The notes below the pieces were generated by a model that had not been told where the DNA came from, searched no databases, and saw only the letters and a program-made list of their open reading frames with translations. The translations under genes were made by a program, and so were the position numbers. Shown in pieces: positions 1 to 6,932 of a DNA stretch of 64,000 nt; the first letter of the stretch is position 1; each line of letters begins with the position of its first letter. Where the stretch lies: contig NZ_LXYE02000002.1 in assembly GCF_001659685.2 (NCBI RefSeq), positions 1-64,000 of the forward strand, written 5' to 3'. Origin of the DNA: Labilibacter marinus (GTDB lineage: Bacteria; Bacteroidota; Bacteroidia; Bacteroidales; Marinilabiliaceae).

Positions 1-833
1 AGATGTCAGGAACAATTGATGCTGTTGGTGAAGGTGTAAGTGATTTTAAAATTGGTGATAAAATTACGGTTCGTCCTTTGGATAATCGTGAAGAAGCACC
101 TTCTGATAAAGGGTTCGGACATATCGCTAAAAAATTAAAGTTTATCGGTATCGATAGTCCTGGAGCAATGCAAAATTACTGGAATGTTCCTGCTTTTACA
201 CTACATAAATTAAAAGAAGAAACAGATTTAAAATTGGCCGCTTTAATTGAGCCACTTTCTGTTGCTTGTCATGATGTTCGTATGGGTGGATTAGTAGCTG
301 GAGAAACTGCTGTAGTTTCAGGTGGAGGTCCTATCGGATTATTGGTTGCTATGGTTGCTAAAAGCAAAGGTGCCAATGTAATCATCTCTGAGGTAAATGA
401 GATTCGTATTAAAATGGCTCAGGATATGGGATTTGATGTTGTCAATCCTATTAAAACTGATTTAGTGGAGTACGTTGACAAGAAAACCGACGGAGCTTTA
501 GCTGATGTTGTTTTTGAGGTAGCTGGTGTTCAAGCTTCTTTAGATATTACAACAGAAGTAGCTGGTATTCGTGGTCGTATTGTAATGGTTGCTATCTACG
601 GCGAGCCAAAACCAGTGAATTTATTCAAATTCTTCTGGAAAGAGTTGAAACTAATTGGAGCTCGTGTATACGAAAAAGAGGATTACGAAGAGTCTATCCA
701 GTTAATTACGGATAACAAATATCCATTCGAAACAATCATCACGGATACAAAACCTTTAGAGGAAATTCAGCAGCTTTTCGAAAGTATTGATGCCAATCCT
801 GAAGGAATGAAGTATTTAGTAGACTGTCAATAG
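1..833 (+). CDS. Zinc-type (MDR) alcohol/polyol dehydrogenase, 5' end cut off by window
   Basis: This is the C-terminal 276 residues of a medium-chain dehydrogenase/reductase of the sorbitol/threonine dehydrogenase kind. The window opens with the last two bases of a Glu codon before the first Met, matching the family's Gly-His-Glu motif, so the gene starts upstream. The Rossmann motif GGGPIG lies at visible residues 107-112. Glu130 after the second strand suggests NAD(H) rather than NADP(H). The EPLSVA segment (82-87) carries the usual glutamate near the catalytic zinc. The lobe around residues 26-45, which normally has four cysteines for a structural zinc, has none. It lies 101 bases before an SDR dehydrogenase, in a sugar catabolic cluster; oxidation of a sugar or sugar-acid hydroxyl is an inference. 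Confidence 0.85.
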   Translation, partial: MSGTIDAVGEGVSDFKIGDKITVRPLDNREEAPSDKGFGHIAKKLKFIGIDSPGAMQNYWNVPAFTLHKLKEETDLKLAALIEPLSVACHDVRMGGLVAGETAVVSGGGPIGLLVAMVAKSKGANVIISEVNEIRIKMAQDMGFDVVNPIKTDLVEYVDKKTDGALADVVFEVAGVQASLDITTEVAGIRGRIVMVAIYGEPKPVNLFKFFWKELKLIGARVYEKEDYEESIQLITDNKYPFETIITDTKPLEEIQQLFESIDANPEGMKYLVDCQ

Positions 834-934
834 TAAGCCATAGGCTTTTTATTTGGAGCAGAGGTGTGCCGAAAGTATGCTTGTTGCTCCAAGTATAAAT
901 AATATAAGAACTCAATAAATTAACAATTAATAAA

Positions 935-1738
935 ATGATAAACGTAAACGAATTATTTGACCTATCTGGAAAGGTTGCTTTAGTAACTGGTGGAACTCAT
1001 GGTATTGGTATGGCTTGTGGTAAAGCCTTAGCTGCTGCAGGAGCAAAACTATGTGTAAATGATATTGACGATGCAAAATTAGAGGAGTGTAAAGCTGAAT
1101 ATGCTAAAGATGGTATTGATGTTTATACGATTAACTTTAACGTTTGTAGCGAAGAAGGTGTTGATAAAGGAATTAGCCAAATCGAAAAAGAAGTTGGTCC
1201 TATCGATGTTCTTGTAAACAATGCAGGTATCATTAAGCGTATTCCTATCTTAGATATGAAAATAGCTGAGTTTGAGCAAGTGATTGATGTAGATTTAGTT
1301 GCTCCATTAATTGTTGCTAAGCGTATTGCTCCTGGAATGATCGAGCGTCGTCAAGGAAAAATCATTAACATGTGTTCTATGATGAGCGTTTACGGTCGTC
1401 AAAATGTATCTGCTTATGCTGCTGCAAAAGGTGGTTTAAAGTTATTAACTGAGAACATGACTTGTGAGTGGGCTAAATATGGTTTACAAATCAACGGAAT
1501 CGGACCTGGTTATATCGCTACTGCGCAAACTGCTCCTATCCGTGTTGGTGGTCACCCATTTAACGACCTAGTAATGACTCGTACTCCTGCTAACCGTTGG
1601 GGAGAGCCAGAAGATGTAGGTAATGCTGCCTTATTTTTAGCTTCAAAAGCAGCTGAATTCGTAAACGGTCACATTTTATATGTAGACGGTGGAATCTTAG
1701 CTAACTTTGGTTACGTTAAAGGTGAAAACGAAATTTAA
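935..1738 (+). CDS. SDR-family oxidoreductase, gluconate 5-dehydrogenase/KduD-like
   Basis: Classical short-chain dehydrogenase of 267 residues. The cofactor motif TGGTHGIG is at 18-25, Asp43 after the second strand favours NAD(H), NNAG is at 95-98, and the catalytic set is Ser148, Tyr161 and Lys165 (YAAAK). The C-terminal FVNGHILYVDGG segment is typical of the gluconate 5-dehydrogenase, KduD and 2-keto-3-deoxy-L-fuconate dehydrogenase group. In this cluster it probably oxidises or reduces a keto-deoxy sugar acid in the cytoplasm. The neighbours (aldehyde dehydrogenase 54 bases downstream, an acid sugar dehydratase, a mutarotase and a permease) support that, but the exact substrate cannot be read from sequence. 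Confidence 0.88.
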   Translation: MINVNELFDLSGKVALVTGGTHGIGMACGKALAAAGAKLCVNDIDDAKLEECKAEYAKDGIDVYTINFNVCSEEGVDKGISQIEKEVGPIDVLVNNAGIIKRIPILDMKIAEFEQVIDVDLVAPLIVAKRIAPGMIERRQGKIINMCSMMSVYGRQNVSAYAAAKGGLKLLTENMTCEWAKYGLQINGIGPGYIATAQTAPIRVGGHPFNDLVMTRTPANRWGEPEDVGNAALFLASKAAEFVNGHILYVDGGILANFGYVKGENEI

Positions 1739-1792
1739 GATACCCTTAAGACAAACAAACTAGCCAAATCAATAACCTAAATATTAGTAAGG

Positions 1793-3250
1793 ATGAAAAC
1801 AGATATCCTAGAATTTGATCAGTATATAAACGGACAATGGATGAAGCCTGATAGTGGTGAAACCGTTGAGGTATTAAACCCTTCAAATGATGAAGTTGTC
1901 GGTTTGGTTGCAAAAGGAAACGAAAAAGATGCAGTGGTAGCCCTTGAGGCTGCCGATGCTGCACAAAAGAGTTGGGCAAAAGTTCCAGCGCGTAAAAGAG
2001 CTGAGTTACTTTATGCTTTATGCGATGAGATTAAAGCAAATCGTGAAGAACTTGCAACCGTTTTAACCAAGGAACAAGGAAAGTTATTTAAGGTAGCTTT
2101 ATTCGAGGTAGATGTATGTTGTTCTTTTATTCAATATGCCTGTGAGTGGGCACGAAGAATTGAAGGTGATATTCTACCGTCAGACAACGAAAATGAGCAA
2201 ATTTTAATACAGAAAGTTCCTAGGGGAGTGATTGTTGCTATTACAGCATGGAATTTTCCATTTGCTTTAGCAGGCCGTAAACTTGGGCCAGCTTTAGTAG
2301 CTGGAAATGCTATTGTAATAAAAGCTACGGATGAAACTCCAATGTCAACATTGATGTTAGGTGAATTAGCTAAAAAAGCAGGGATTCCTGATGGTCTTTT
2401 AAATATTGTTACTGGGCCAGGACGTGAAATCGGTAATGCTTTAGTGAAGCACCCTATTACTAAAATGGTGACAATGACAGGTAGTACACCTACAGGTCAG
2501 TCTATTATCAGAAGTGCAGCAGAAAATATGGCACATGTTCAATTAGAATTAGGAGGTAAAGCACCTTTTATAGCTTTTGAAGATTGTGATATTGATGATG
2601 CAGTTGAAGGAGCATTACATTCACGTTTCGATAACTGTGGACAGGTATGTACATGTAACGAACGTATGTATATTCATGAAGATATCTATGATGAATTCAT
2701 GAAAAAATTCATGGCTAAGGTAAAAGCTATTAAAGTAGGAGATCCATTTGATGAGACTTCGGACATGGGAGCTAAGGTAAACAAGTCGGAGTTAAAACAC
2801 ATGGAAGAACTAGTTGCCGTAAGTGTTAAAGAAGGGGCAACATTAGCATATGGAGGTAAAACTCCGGAAGGTCCTGAATTTGAAAAAGGAAACTGGTTTA
2901 TGCCTACGGTTTTAACCGATGTAACACAAGATATGACTATTGTTCATGAAGAAGCATTTGGGCCAATTTTACCTGTGCTTAAATTCAAGGACTTTGATGA
3001 AGTAGTTGGATATGCCAATGATTGCGAATTTGGTTTAGCAGCCATGGTATATACAAACAATATGAGTCGTATTATGAAACTAAATCAAGAATTAGAGTTT
3101 GGTGAAATATACGTAAATCGTGGTCATGGAGAATTGCATCAAGGATTCCATAACGGATATAAAATGTCCGGTACAGGAGGAGAAGATGGAAAATATGGTT
3201 TTGAGCAATATCTAGAAAAGAAAACTTTCTACGTAAGGTTTAAAGCTTAA
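1793..3250 (+). CDS. aldA: Lactaldehyde/glycolaldehyde-type aldehyde dehydrogenase
   Basis: NAD-dependent aldehyde dehydrogenase of 485 residues, close to the 479 of E. coli AldA. The catalytic residues are visible: Asn154 in WNFP, Lys177 in VIKATDETP, Glu252 in LELGGK and nucleophile Cys286 in GQVCTC. The CTCNERMY stretch after the nucleophile and the C-terminal NRGHGE...QGFHNGYK segment are characteristic of the AldA subgroup, which oxidises L-lactaldehyde to L-lactate in fucose and rhamnose catabolism. That fits the dehydratase, mutarotase and RhaT-like permease in the same direction. An alternative is oxidation of an aldose such as anhydrogalactose. The following intercistronic gap holds an unusual heptameric repeat. 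Confidence 0.85.
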   Translation: MKTDILEFDQYINGQWMKPDSGETVEVLNPSNDEVVGLVAKGNEKDAVVALEAADAAQKSWAKVPARKRAELLYALCDEIKANREELATVLTKEQGKLFKVALFEVDVCCSFIQYACEWARRIEGDILPSDNENEQILIQKVPRGVIVAITAWNFPFALAGRKLGPALVAGNAIVIKATDETPMSTLMLGELAKKAGIPDGLLNIVTGPGREIGNALVKHPITKMVTMTGSTPTGQSIIRSAAENMAHVQLELGGKAPFIAFEDCDIDDAVEGALHSRFDNCGQVCTCNERMYIHEDIYDEFMKKFMAKVKAIKVGDPFDETSDMGAKVNKSELKHMEELVAVSVKEGATLAYGGKTPEGPEFEKGNWFMPTVLTDVTQDMTIVHEEAFGPILPVLKFKDFDEVVGYANDCEFGLAAMVYTNNMSRIMKLNQELEFGEIYVNRGHGELHQGFHNGYKMSGTGGEDGKYGFEQYLEKKTFYVRFKA

Positions 3251-3262
3251 GAAATAGATAAA

Positions 3263-3328
3263 AGTATTAAGTATAAAGACAAAAGACTTAGGTCGAAGTC
3301 TTTATACTTATGTCTTTATACTTTATAC
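3263..3328. repeat. Heptameric periodic inverted repeat between aldA and dehydratase
   Basis: The spacer reads as 7-base units: AGTATTA, AGTATAA, AGACAAA, AGACTTA, then GGTCGAA and the complementary series TTTATAC, TTATGTC, TTTATAC, TTTATAC. The two halves can pair to form an imperfect hairpin with its loop near 3290-3297. There is no terminal T-run, so it is not a classical terminator. The same 7-base architecture recurs in the next spacer of this cluster. Confidence 0.8.
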
Positions 3329-3337
3329 TAAGCAGAA

Positions 3338-4429
3338 ATGACAAAAATAAAAAACGTAAATACCCGCATATTTAAAGTGCCTTTAGCAGAGGTTCTGTCG
3401 GATGCTAAACACGGAGATCATTACCATTTTGAATTAATTACATCAACTGTAACGCTTGAAGATGGAAGTGAAGGAACGGGTTATACCTATACTGGAGGAA
3501 AAGGTGGACACGCTATTAAAGCGATGATTGATCATGATTTTGCGCCAGTTTTAGTGGGTAAGGATGCAGAAAACATTGAAGAACTTCATGATTTTATGTG
3601 GTGGCATATTCACTATGTAGGTCGAGGAGGTATTGATGCTTTTGCTATGGCTGCTGTAGATATCGCTTTATGGGATATCAAATGTAAAAAAGCAGGTGAG
3701 CCATTATGGAAAGTTGCTGGAGGTACTGATAATACTTGTAAAGCTTATTGTGGTGGTATCGATTTACTATTTCCATTACCTAAATTGTTGGATAGCATTC
3801 AAGGTTATTTAGATAGAGGTTATAACGCGGTAAAAATTAAAATTGGCCGTGAAAACATGGACGAAGATATTGAGCGTATCAAAGCTGTACGTGAATATAT
3901 TGGACCAGATGTTACCTTTATGGTTGATGCCAATTATTCAATGACGGTAGAGCAAGCTATAGAATGTGCCGAACGTTTTAAAGAATATAATATTTACTGG
4001 TTCGAAGAGCCTACTATTCCAGATGATCATAAAGGGTTTGGAAAAATTGCAGATGCAACCGGTGTAGCATTAGCCATGGGAGAAAATCTACACACTATTC
4101 ATGAATTTGAATATGCCATGGAAGATGCTAAATTATCATTTGTACAGCCAGATGCATCCAATTGTGCAGGAATAACAGGATGGTTGAAAGCAGCTAAACT
4201 AGCAGCAGAACACAATATTCCTGTTTGTTCTCATGGAATGCAAGAACTTCACGTCAGCTTGGTTTCTTCTCAACCTAATGCAGGTTGGATTGAAGTACAC
4301 AGCTTTCCAATTGACGAATACACTAAACGACCGTTGGTAGTTGAAAATCACAGAGCAATAGCTCCTGATACTCCAGGCGTAGGTGTTGAGTTTGATTGGA
4401 ACAAATTGGCAGAGTACGAAGAGAAATAA
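3338..4429 (+). CDS. Mandelate racemase-subgroup enolase superfamily enzyme (sugar acid dehydratase or cycloisomerase)
   Basis: This 363-residue protein keeps the complete mandelate racemase catalytic set, offset by two from the Pseudomonas enzyme: Lys166 and Lys168 (KIK), metal ligands Asp197, Glu223 and Glu249, the Asp272/His299 dyad and Glu319. Such enzymes abstract the proton alpha to a carboxylate and usually dehydrate aldonic acids (L-fuconate, L-rhamnonate, galactarate) to 2-keto-3-deoxy acids. With AldA, an SDR and a RhaT-like permease nearby, a deoxy-sugar acid dehydratase is the first guess. A 3,6-anhydrogalactonate cycloisomerase is a serious alternative, since that enzyme belongs to the same superfamily and follows an aldehyde dehydrogenase in agar and carrageenan catabolism. 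Confidence 0.87.
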   Translation: MTKIKNVNTRIFKVPLAEVLSDAKHGDHYHFELITSTVTLEDGSEGTGYTYTGGKGGHAIKAMIDHDFAPVLVGKDAENIEELHDFMWWHIHYVGRGGIDAFAMAAVDIALWDIKCKKAGEPLWKVAGGTDNTCKAYCGGIDLLFPLPKLLDSIQGYLDRGYNAVKIKIGRENMDEDIERIKAVREYIGPDVTFMVDANYSMTVEQAIECAERFKEYNIYWFEEPTIPDDHKGFGKIADATGVALAMGENLHTIHEFEYAMEDAKLSFVQPDASNCAGITGWLKAAKLAAEHNIPVCSHGMQELHVSLVSSQPNAGWIEVHSFPIDEYTKRPLVVENHRAIAPDTPGVGVEFDWNKLAEYEEK

Positions 4430-4434
4430 GAAAT

Positions 4435-4575
4435 AGTATCAAGTATCAAGACACAAGTATCAAGATTCAATCTTATCTTGATGCTTGATATTACTTAAAA
4501 TCAGAAAAAAAACCCAAGTATTAAGAGATTGAAGCTGTAAATAGTCTTTTATCTTGATACTTACTACTTGATACT
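4435..4575. repeat. Heptameric repeat array with inverted arms between dehydratase and galM
   Basis: The spacer starts with five 7-base units in register: AGTATCA, AGTATCA, AGACACA, AGTATCA, AGATTCA (4435-4469). Complementary units CTTGATG and CTTGATA follow at 4477-4490, and a second inverted block CTTTTAT, CTTGATA, CTTACTA, CTTGATA lies at 4546-4573. The RNA could fold into one or two long AU-rich hairpins between the two genes. No coding function is visible. Confidence 0.82.
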
Positions 4576-4580
4576 AAAAA

Positions 4581-5624
4581 ATGAAATCTACACAAATCAG
4601 TTTTGGAAAACACAACAACCAAGAAGTAACACAATTCGTTTTAGAAAACGATAACGGAATGGTTGTAAAGATATTAGATTTAGGGGCTACCATCAGCTCT
4701 ATAACAATTCCAGGGAAGGGCAACAAACCCACATCTATAGCCTGTGGGTTTGATACCCTGGATGGGTATTTTTCAGAGGAATATAAGGCCAACTCACCCT
4801 ATTTTGGATGTACTGTTGGCCGTTATTGCTCTCAGATTAAAGATGCCAAGTTTAATTTAGATGGAACTACTTACCAATTAGCGACCAATTGCGGCGATAA
4901 TAATTTACACGGCGGAACAGTAGGCTTTGACAAAAGAATGTGGGAAGCTACTCCAATAGAGTCTGACGGAAAAATCGGCGTTCAGTTTCAGCTTAAAAGT
5001 GCCGATATGGAAGAAGGCTTTCCTGGAAACGTGGAAGCCGCTGTAGTGATGCTATTAAGTAACGATAATGAGATTATTCTAAATTATTCTGCTACTACCG
5101 ATAAAACTACTCCGCTATCGATGACTAACCATTCATATTGGAATCTATCTGGTTTCAAAACTAAAGTGGAAGGGTTTAAAGTACAGGTAAATACCAATCA
5201 GCTTCAAGAAATGGATGATACTGGTGCAGGTACAGGAAAAGTACTTGATGTTACAGGAACAGCCAATGATTTACGAGAAGGTAAAATAATTAAAGATGTT
5301 CATGATGCTGTTGGCGGATTTGAGCATTTTTATGTTTTCGACAATAAGAATGAAGATCTTATTCAAACTGCTAAAGTCGAAGATCCTGAGTCTGGAAGAA
5401 GTTTAGAGGTTTATTCAACAGAGCCATGCATGTTATTTTATACGGCAAAGTATATGTCTGATGAGTTGAAAAGAAATGAAAGTGAGCTATACGGACAATA
5501 TCGTGCTTTCGCATGTGAAACGCACCGTTGGCAAAATGGTCCAAATATCGATGGATCGCCAAAAACGTTTACAAAACCAGATGAAGTATTTAAAAGTACA
5601 ACTATATTTAAGTTGTCGTTTTAA
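4581..5624 (+). CDS. galM: Aldose 1-epimerase (mutarotase)
   Basis: The 347-residue length matches GalM of E. coli (346). Catalytic and sugar-binding residues are visible: Arg81 in VGRY, His110 in NNLHGG, His184 in TNHSYWNL, and the C-terminal Glu of the ACETHRW segment, equivalent to the catalytic base. It interconverts alpha and beta anomers of an aldose, feeding a stereospecific dehydrogenase or isomerase. No signal peptide is seen, so it acts in the cytoplasm. It sits between the sugar-acid enzyme and the permease, in line with a role at the entry of a sugar catabolic route. The preferred sugar is not predictable from sequence. Confidence 0.9.
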   Translation: MKSTQISFGKHNNQEVTQFVLENDNGMVVKILDLGATISSITIPGKGNKPTSIACGFDTLDGYFSEEYKANSPYFGCTVGRYCSQIKDAKFNLDGTTYQLATNCGDNNLHGGTVGFDKRMWEATPIESDGKIGVQFQLKSADMEEGFPGNVEAAVVMLLSNDNEIILNYSATTDKTTPLSMTNHSYWNLSGFKTKVEGFKVQVNTNQLQEMDDTGAGTGKVLDVTGTANDLREGKIIKDVHDAVGGFEHFYVFDNKNEDLIQTAKVEDPESGRSLEVYSTEPCMLFYTAKYMSDELKRNESELYGQYRAFACETHRWQNGPNIDGSPKTFTKPDEVFKSTTIFKLSF

Positions 5625-5655
5625 AGTTTCAGTATACAAGAATTTGCTATTAAAG

Positions 5656-5675
5656 CCAGTTTAAATTTAAGCTGG
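5656..5675. promoter_or_regulatory. Near-perfect 20-bp palindrome between galM and permease
   Basis: CCAGTTTAAATTTAAGCTGG is palindromic apart from one mismatched pair in each arm. It lies 41 bases before the permease start and is flanked by two copies of TCAGTATA (about 5629 and 5676). It could be an operator or a short mRNA hairpin. Confidence 0.4.
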
Positions 5676-5716
5676 TCAGTATAAAATAATTTCAAACTAA
5701 TTAAATAATAGATGTT

Positions 5717-6721
5717 ATGGGAATATTATTAGCGATTACAGCTGGTATTATGCTTGGTTTTTGGGCCATGCCTGAAAAATATATTAAAAACTATTCTTTT
5801 GAGAATGCATGGGGACTTTGTTATGTTTTTATGTTATGGTTGATTCCTGGTATTGTAGCCTTTTCTATGATCAACGATTTTGGACAAGTACTGTCAGACG
5901 TAGGAACACCTGTTTTATTAAAAATGTTGATACCTGGTTTCTTATGGGGAGTAGGTATGATGTTATGGGGTAAAGCCATCAATTACATTGGTATGTCTCT
6001 AGGTTTCTCCATTTTTATCGGAACTATTATTTGTATTGGTTCATTATTATCATGGGTATTTAGTGGTGTGCCAGAAGCGACTAAAATGACTACTATCTTA
6101 GTTGGTATCGCAGTAATTTTAGCGGGTATCATCTTTAATGGACGTGCAGGTATGCTGCGTTCTGCGGCTGAATCAAGTGATGGTAATAAAGGAGCTTCTA
6201 TGGTGACAGGAATTGTAATTGCTGTTGTAGGAGGTATTTTATGTACAGGTTTTAATGTGGCTTTAGAAATTACTGCTGATGGAGTAGCGGCTAAAAACAT
6301 CATTGGAGAAATGGTGGTTAAAAACGGAAACGAATCTTGGTTGGCATCGGTAGCATCTATGTTTATCGTGTATGTATCAGGTGGCGTTTTTGTAGTGCCT
6401 TACTTTGTGGTAATGCTTACTAAAAAAAGACTTTGGGGTGGTTTTAAAGTGCCAGAAGCTGGTAAAAACATTTCAATGACAGGTTTAATGGCTGCATTAA
6501 ACTTTACGGCTTCAATCATATTTGCTTATTCATCATTCGTTTTAGGTAAAGATGGAGGCTCTATTGGATATGCCATATTTAATACGCTTTCTGTTGTAAC
6601 GGCTGTTAGTGCAGGTGTATTTGCTGGAGAGTGGGGAGGAGCTCCTAAAGCTTCTAAAGTGTCTCTTTATGTGGGTATAGCCGCTATGGTTGGTGGAGTA
6701 ATGATTATTGCTTTTGGCTAA
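5717..6721 (+). CDS. RhaT-like (DMT superfamily) sugar permease
   Basis: Integral membrane protein of 334 residues with about ten hydrophobic segments and short loops, typical of the drug/metabolite transporter fold. Its length and the opening layout (helix, the tryptophan-rich SFENAWGLCYV segment, helix, then a glycine-rich WGVGMMLWGKAINYIGMSLG segment) resemble the L-rhamnose/proton symporter RhaT (344 residues in E. coli). It is probably the inner-membrane importer for the sugar handled by the upstream enzymes. A strong terminator follows at 6751-6788, ending the cluster. The substrate is inferred from resemblance only; fucose or another hexose is possible. Confidence 0.75.
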   Translation: MGILLAITAGIMLGFWAMPEKYIKNYSFENAWGLCYVFMLWLIPGIVAFSMINDFGQVLSDVGTPVLLKMLIPGFLWGVGMMLWGKAINYIGMSLGFSIFIGTIICIGSLLSWVFSGVPEATKMTTILVGIAVILAGIIFNGRAGMLRSAAESSDGNKGASMVTGIVIAVVGGILCTGFNVALEITADGVAAKNIIGEMVVKNGNESWLASVASMFIVYVSGGVFVVPYFVVMLTKKRLWGGFKVPEAGKNISMTGLMAALNFTASIIFAYSSFVLGKDGGSIGYAIFNTLSVVTAVSAGVFAGEWGGAPKASKVSLYVGIAAMVGGVMIIAFG

Positions 6722-6750
6722 TAGTTCGTCTTAATAAAATATAAATTCGA

Positions 6751-6788
6751 AAAGGGTTTTTGCGCAATTGTGCAAAAACCCTTTTTTT
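6751..6788 (+). terminator. Rho-independent terminator after the permease
   Basis: Perfect 13-bp stem AAAGGGTTTTTGC / GCAAAAACCCTTT with an 8-base loop, running into a T-run. It closes the 1-6721 sugar cluster. Confidence 0.9.
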
Positions 6789-6844
6789 ATAGGTAATTTA
6801 AATGTATAAATTCGACTCGAACGAAATGTTCAAAAGGTTTAATT

Positions 6845-6875
6845 AGTCATAATTCAGATAACAAAAGTCATAATT
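6845..6875. promoter_or_regulatory. Two direct repeats AGTCATAATT, 21 bp apart
   Basis: Identical 10-mers at 6845-6854 and 6866-6875 are spaced 21 bp start to start, two helical turns, so a dimeric regulator could bind both on one face. They lie just upstream of the -7-like element of the next gene. Confidence 0.4.
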
Positions 6876-6900
6876 TTCCTATTAAGACCATTTGTATAAC

Positions 6901-6908
6901 TAACTTTG
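6901..6908 (+). promoter_or_regulatory. Candidate Bacteroidota -7 promoter element TAACTTTG
   Basis: Exact match to the TAnnTTTG consensus, 24 bases before the start codon at 6933. The -33 element is poor (TTTTCC near 6873). Confidence 0.5.
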
Positions 6909-6932
6909 CGGCTTTAAAAAATAGGGCCAAAA

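Noticed and set aside
1746-1979. 77-residue reverse ORF over the aldehyde dehydrogenase start
   Set aside because: It is antisense to a clearly coding gene, has biased low-complexity composition and no family resemblance.
3263-4575. CRISPR array
   Set aside because: The repeats are 7-base units without spacers, and no cas gene is present.
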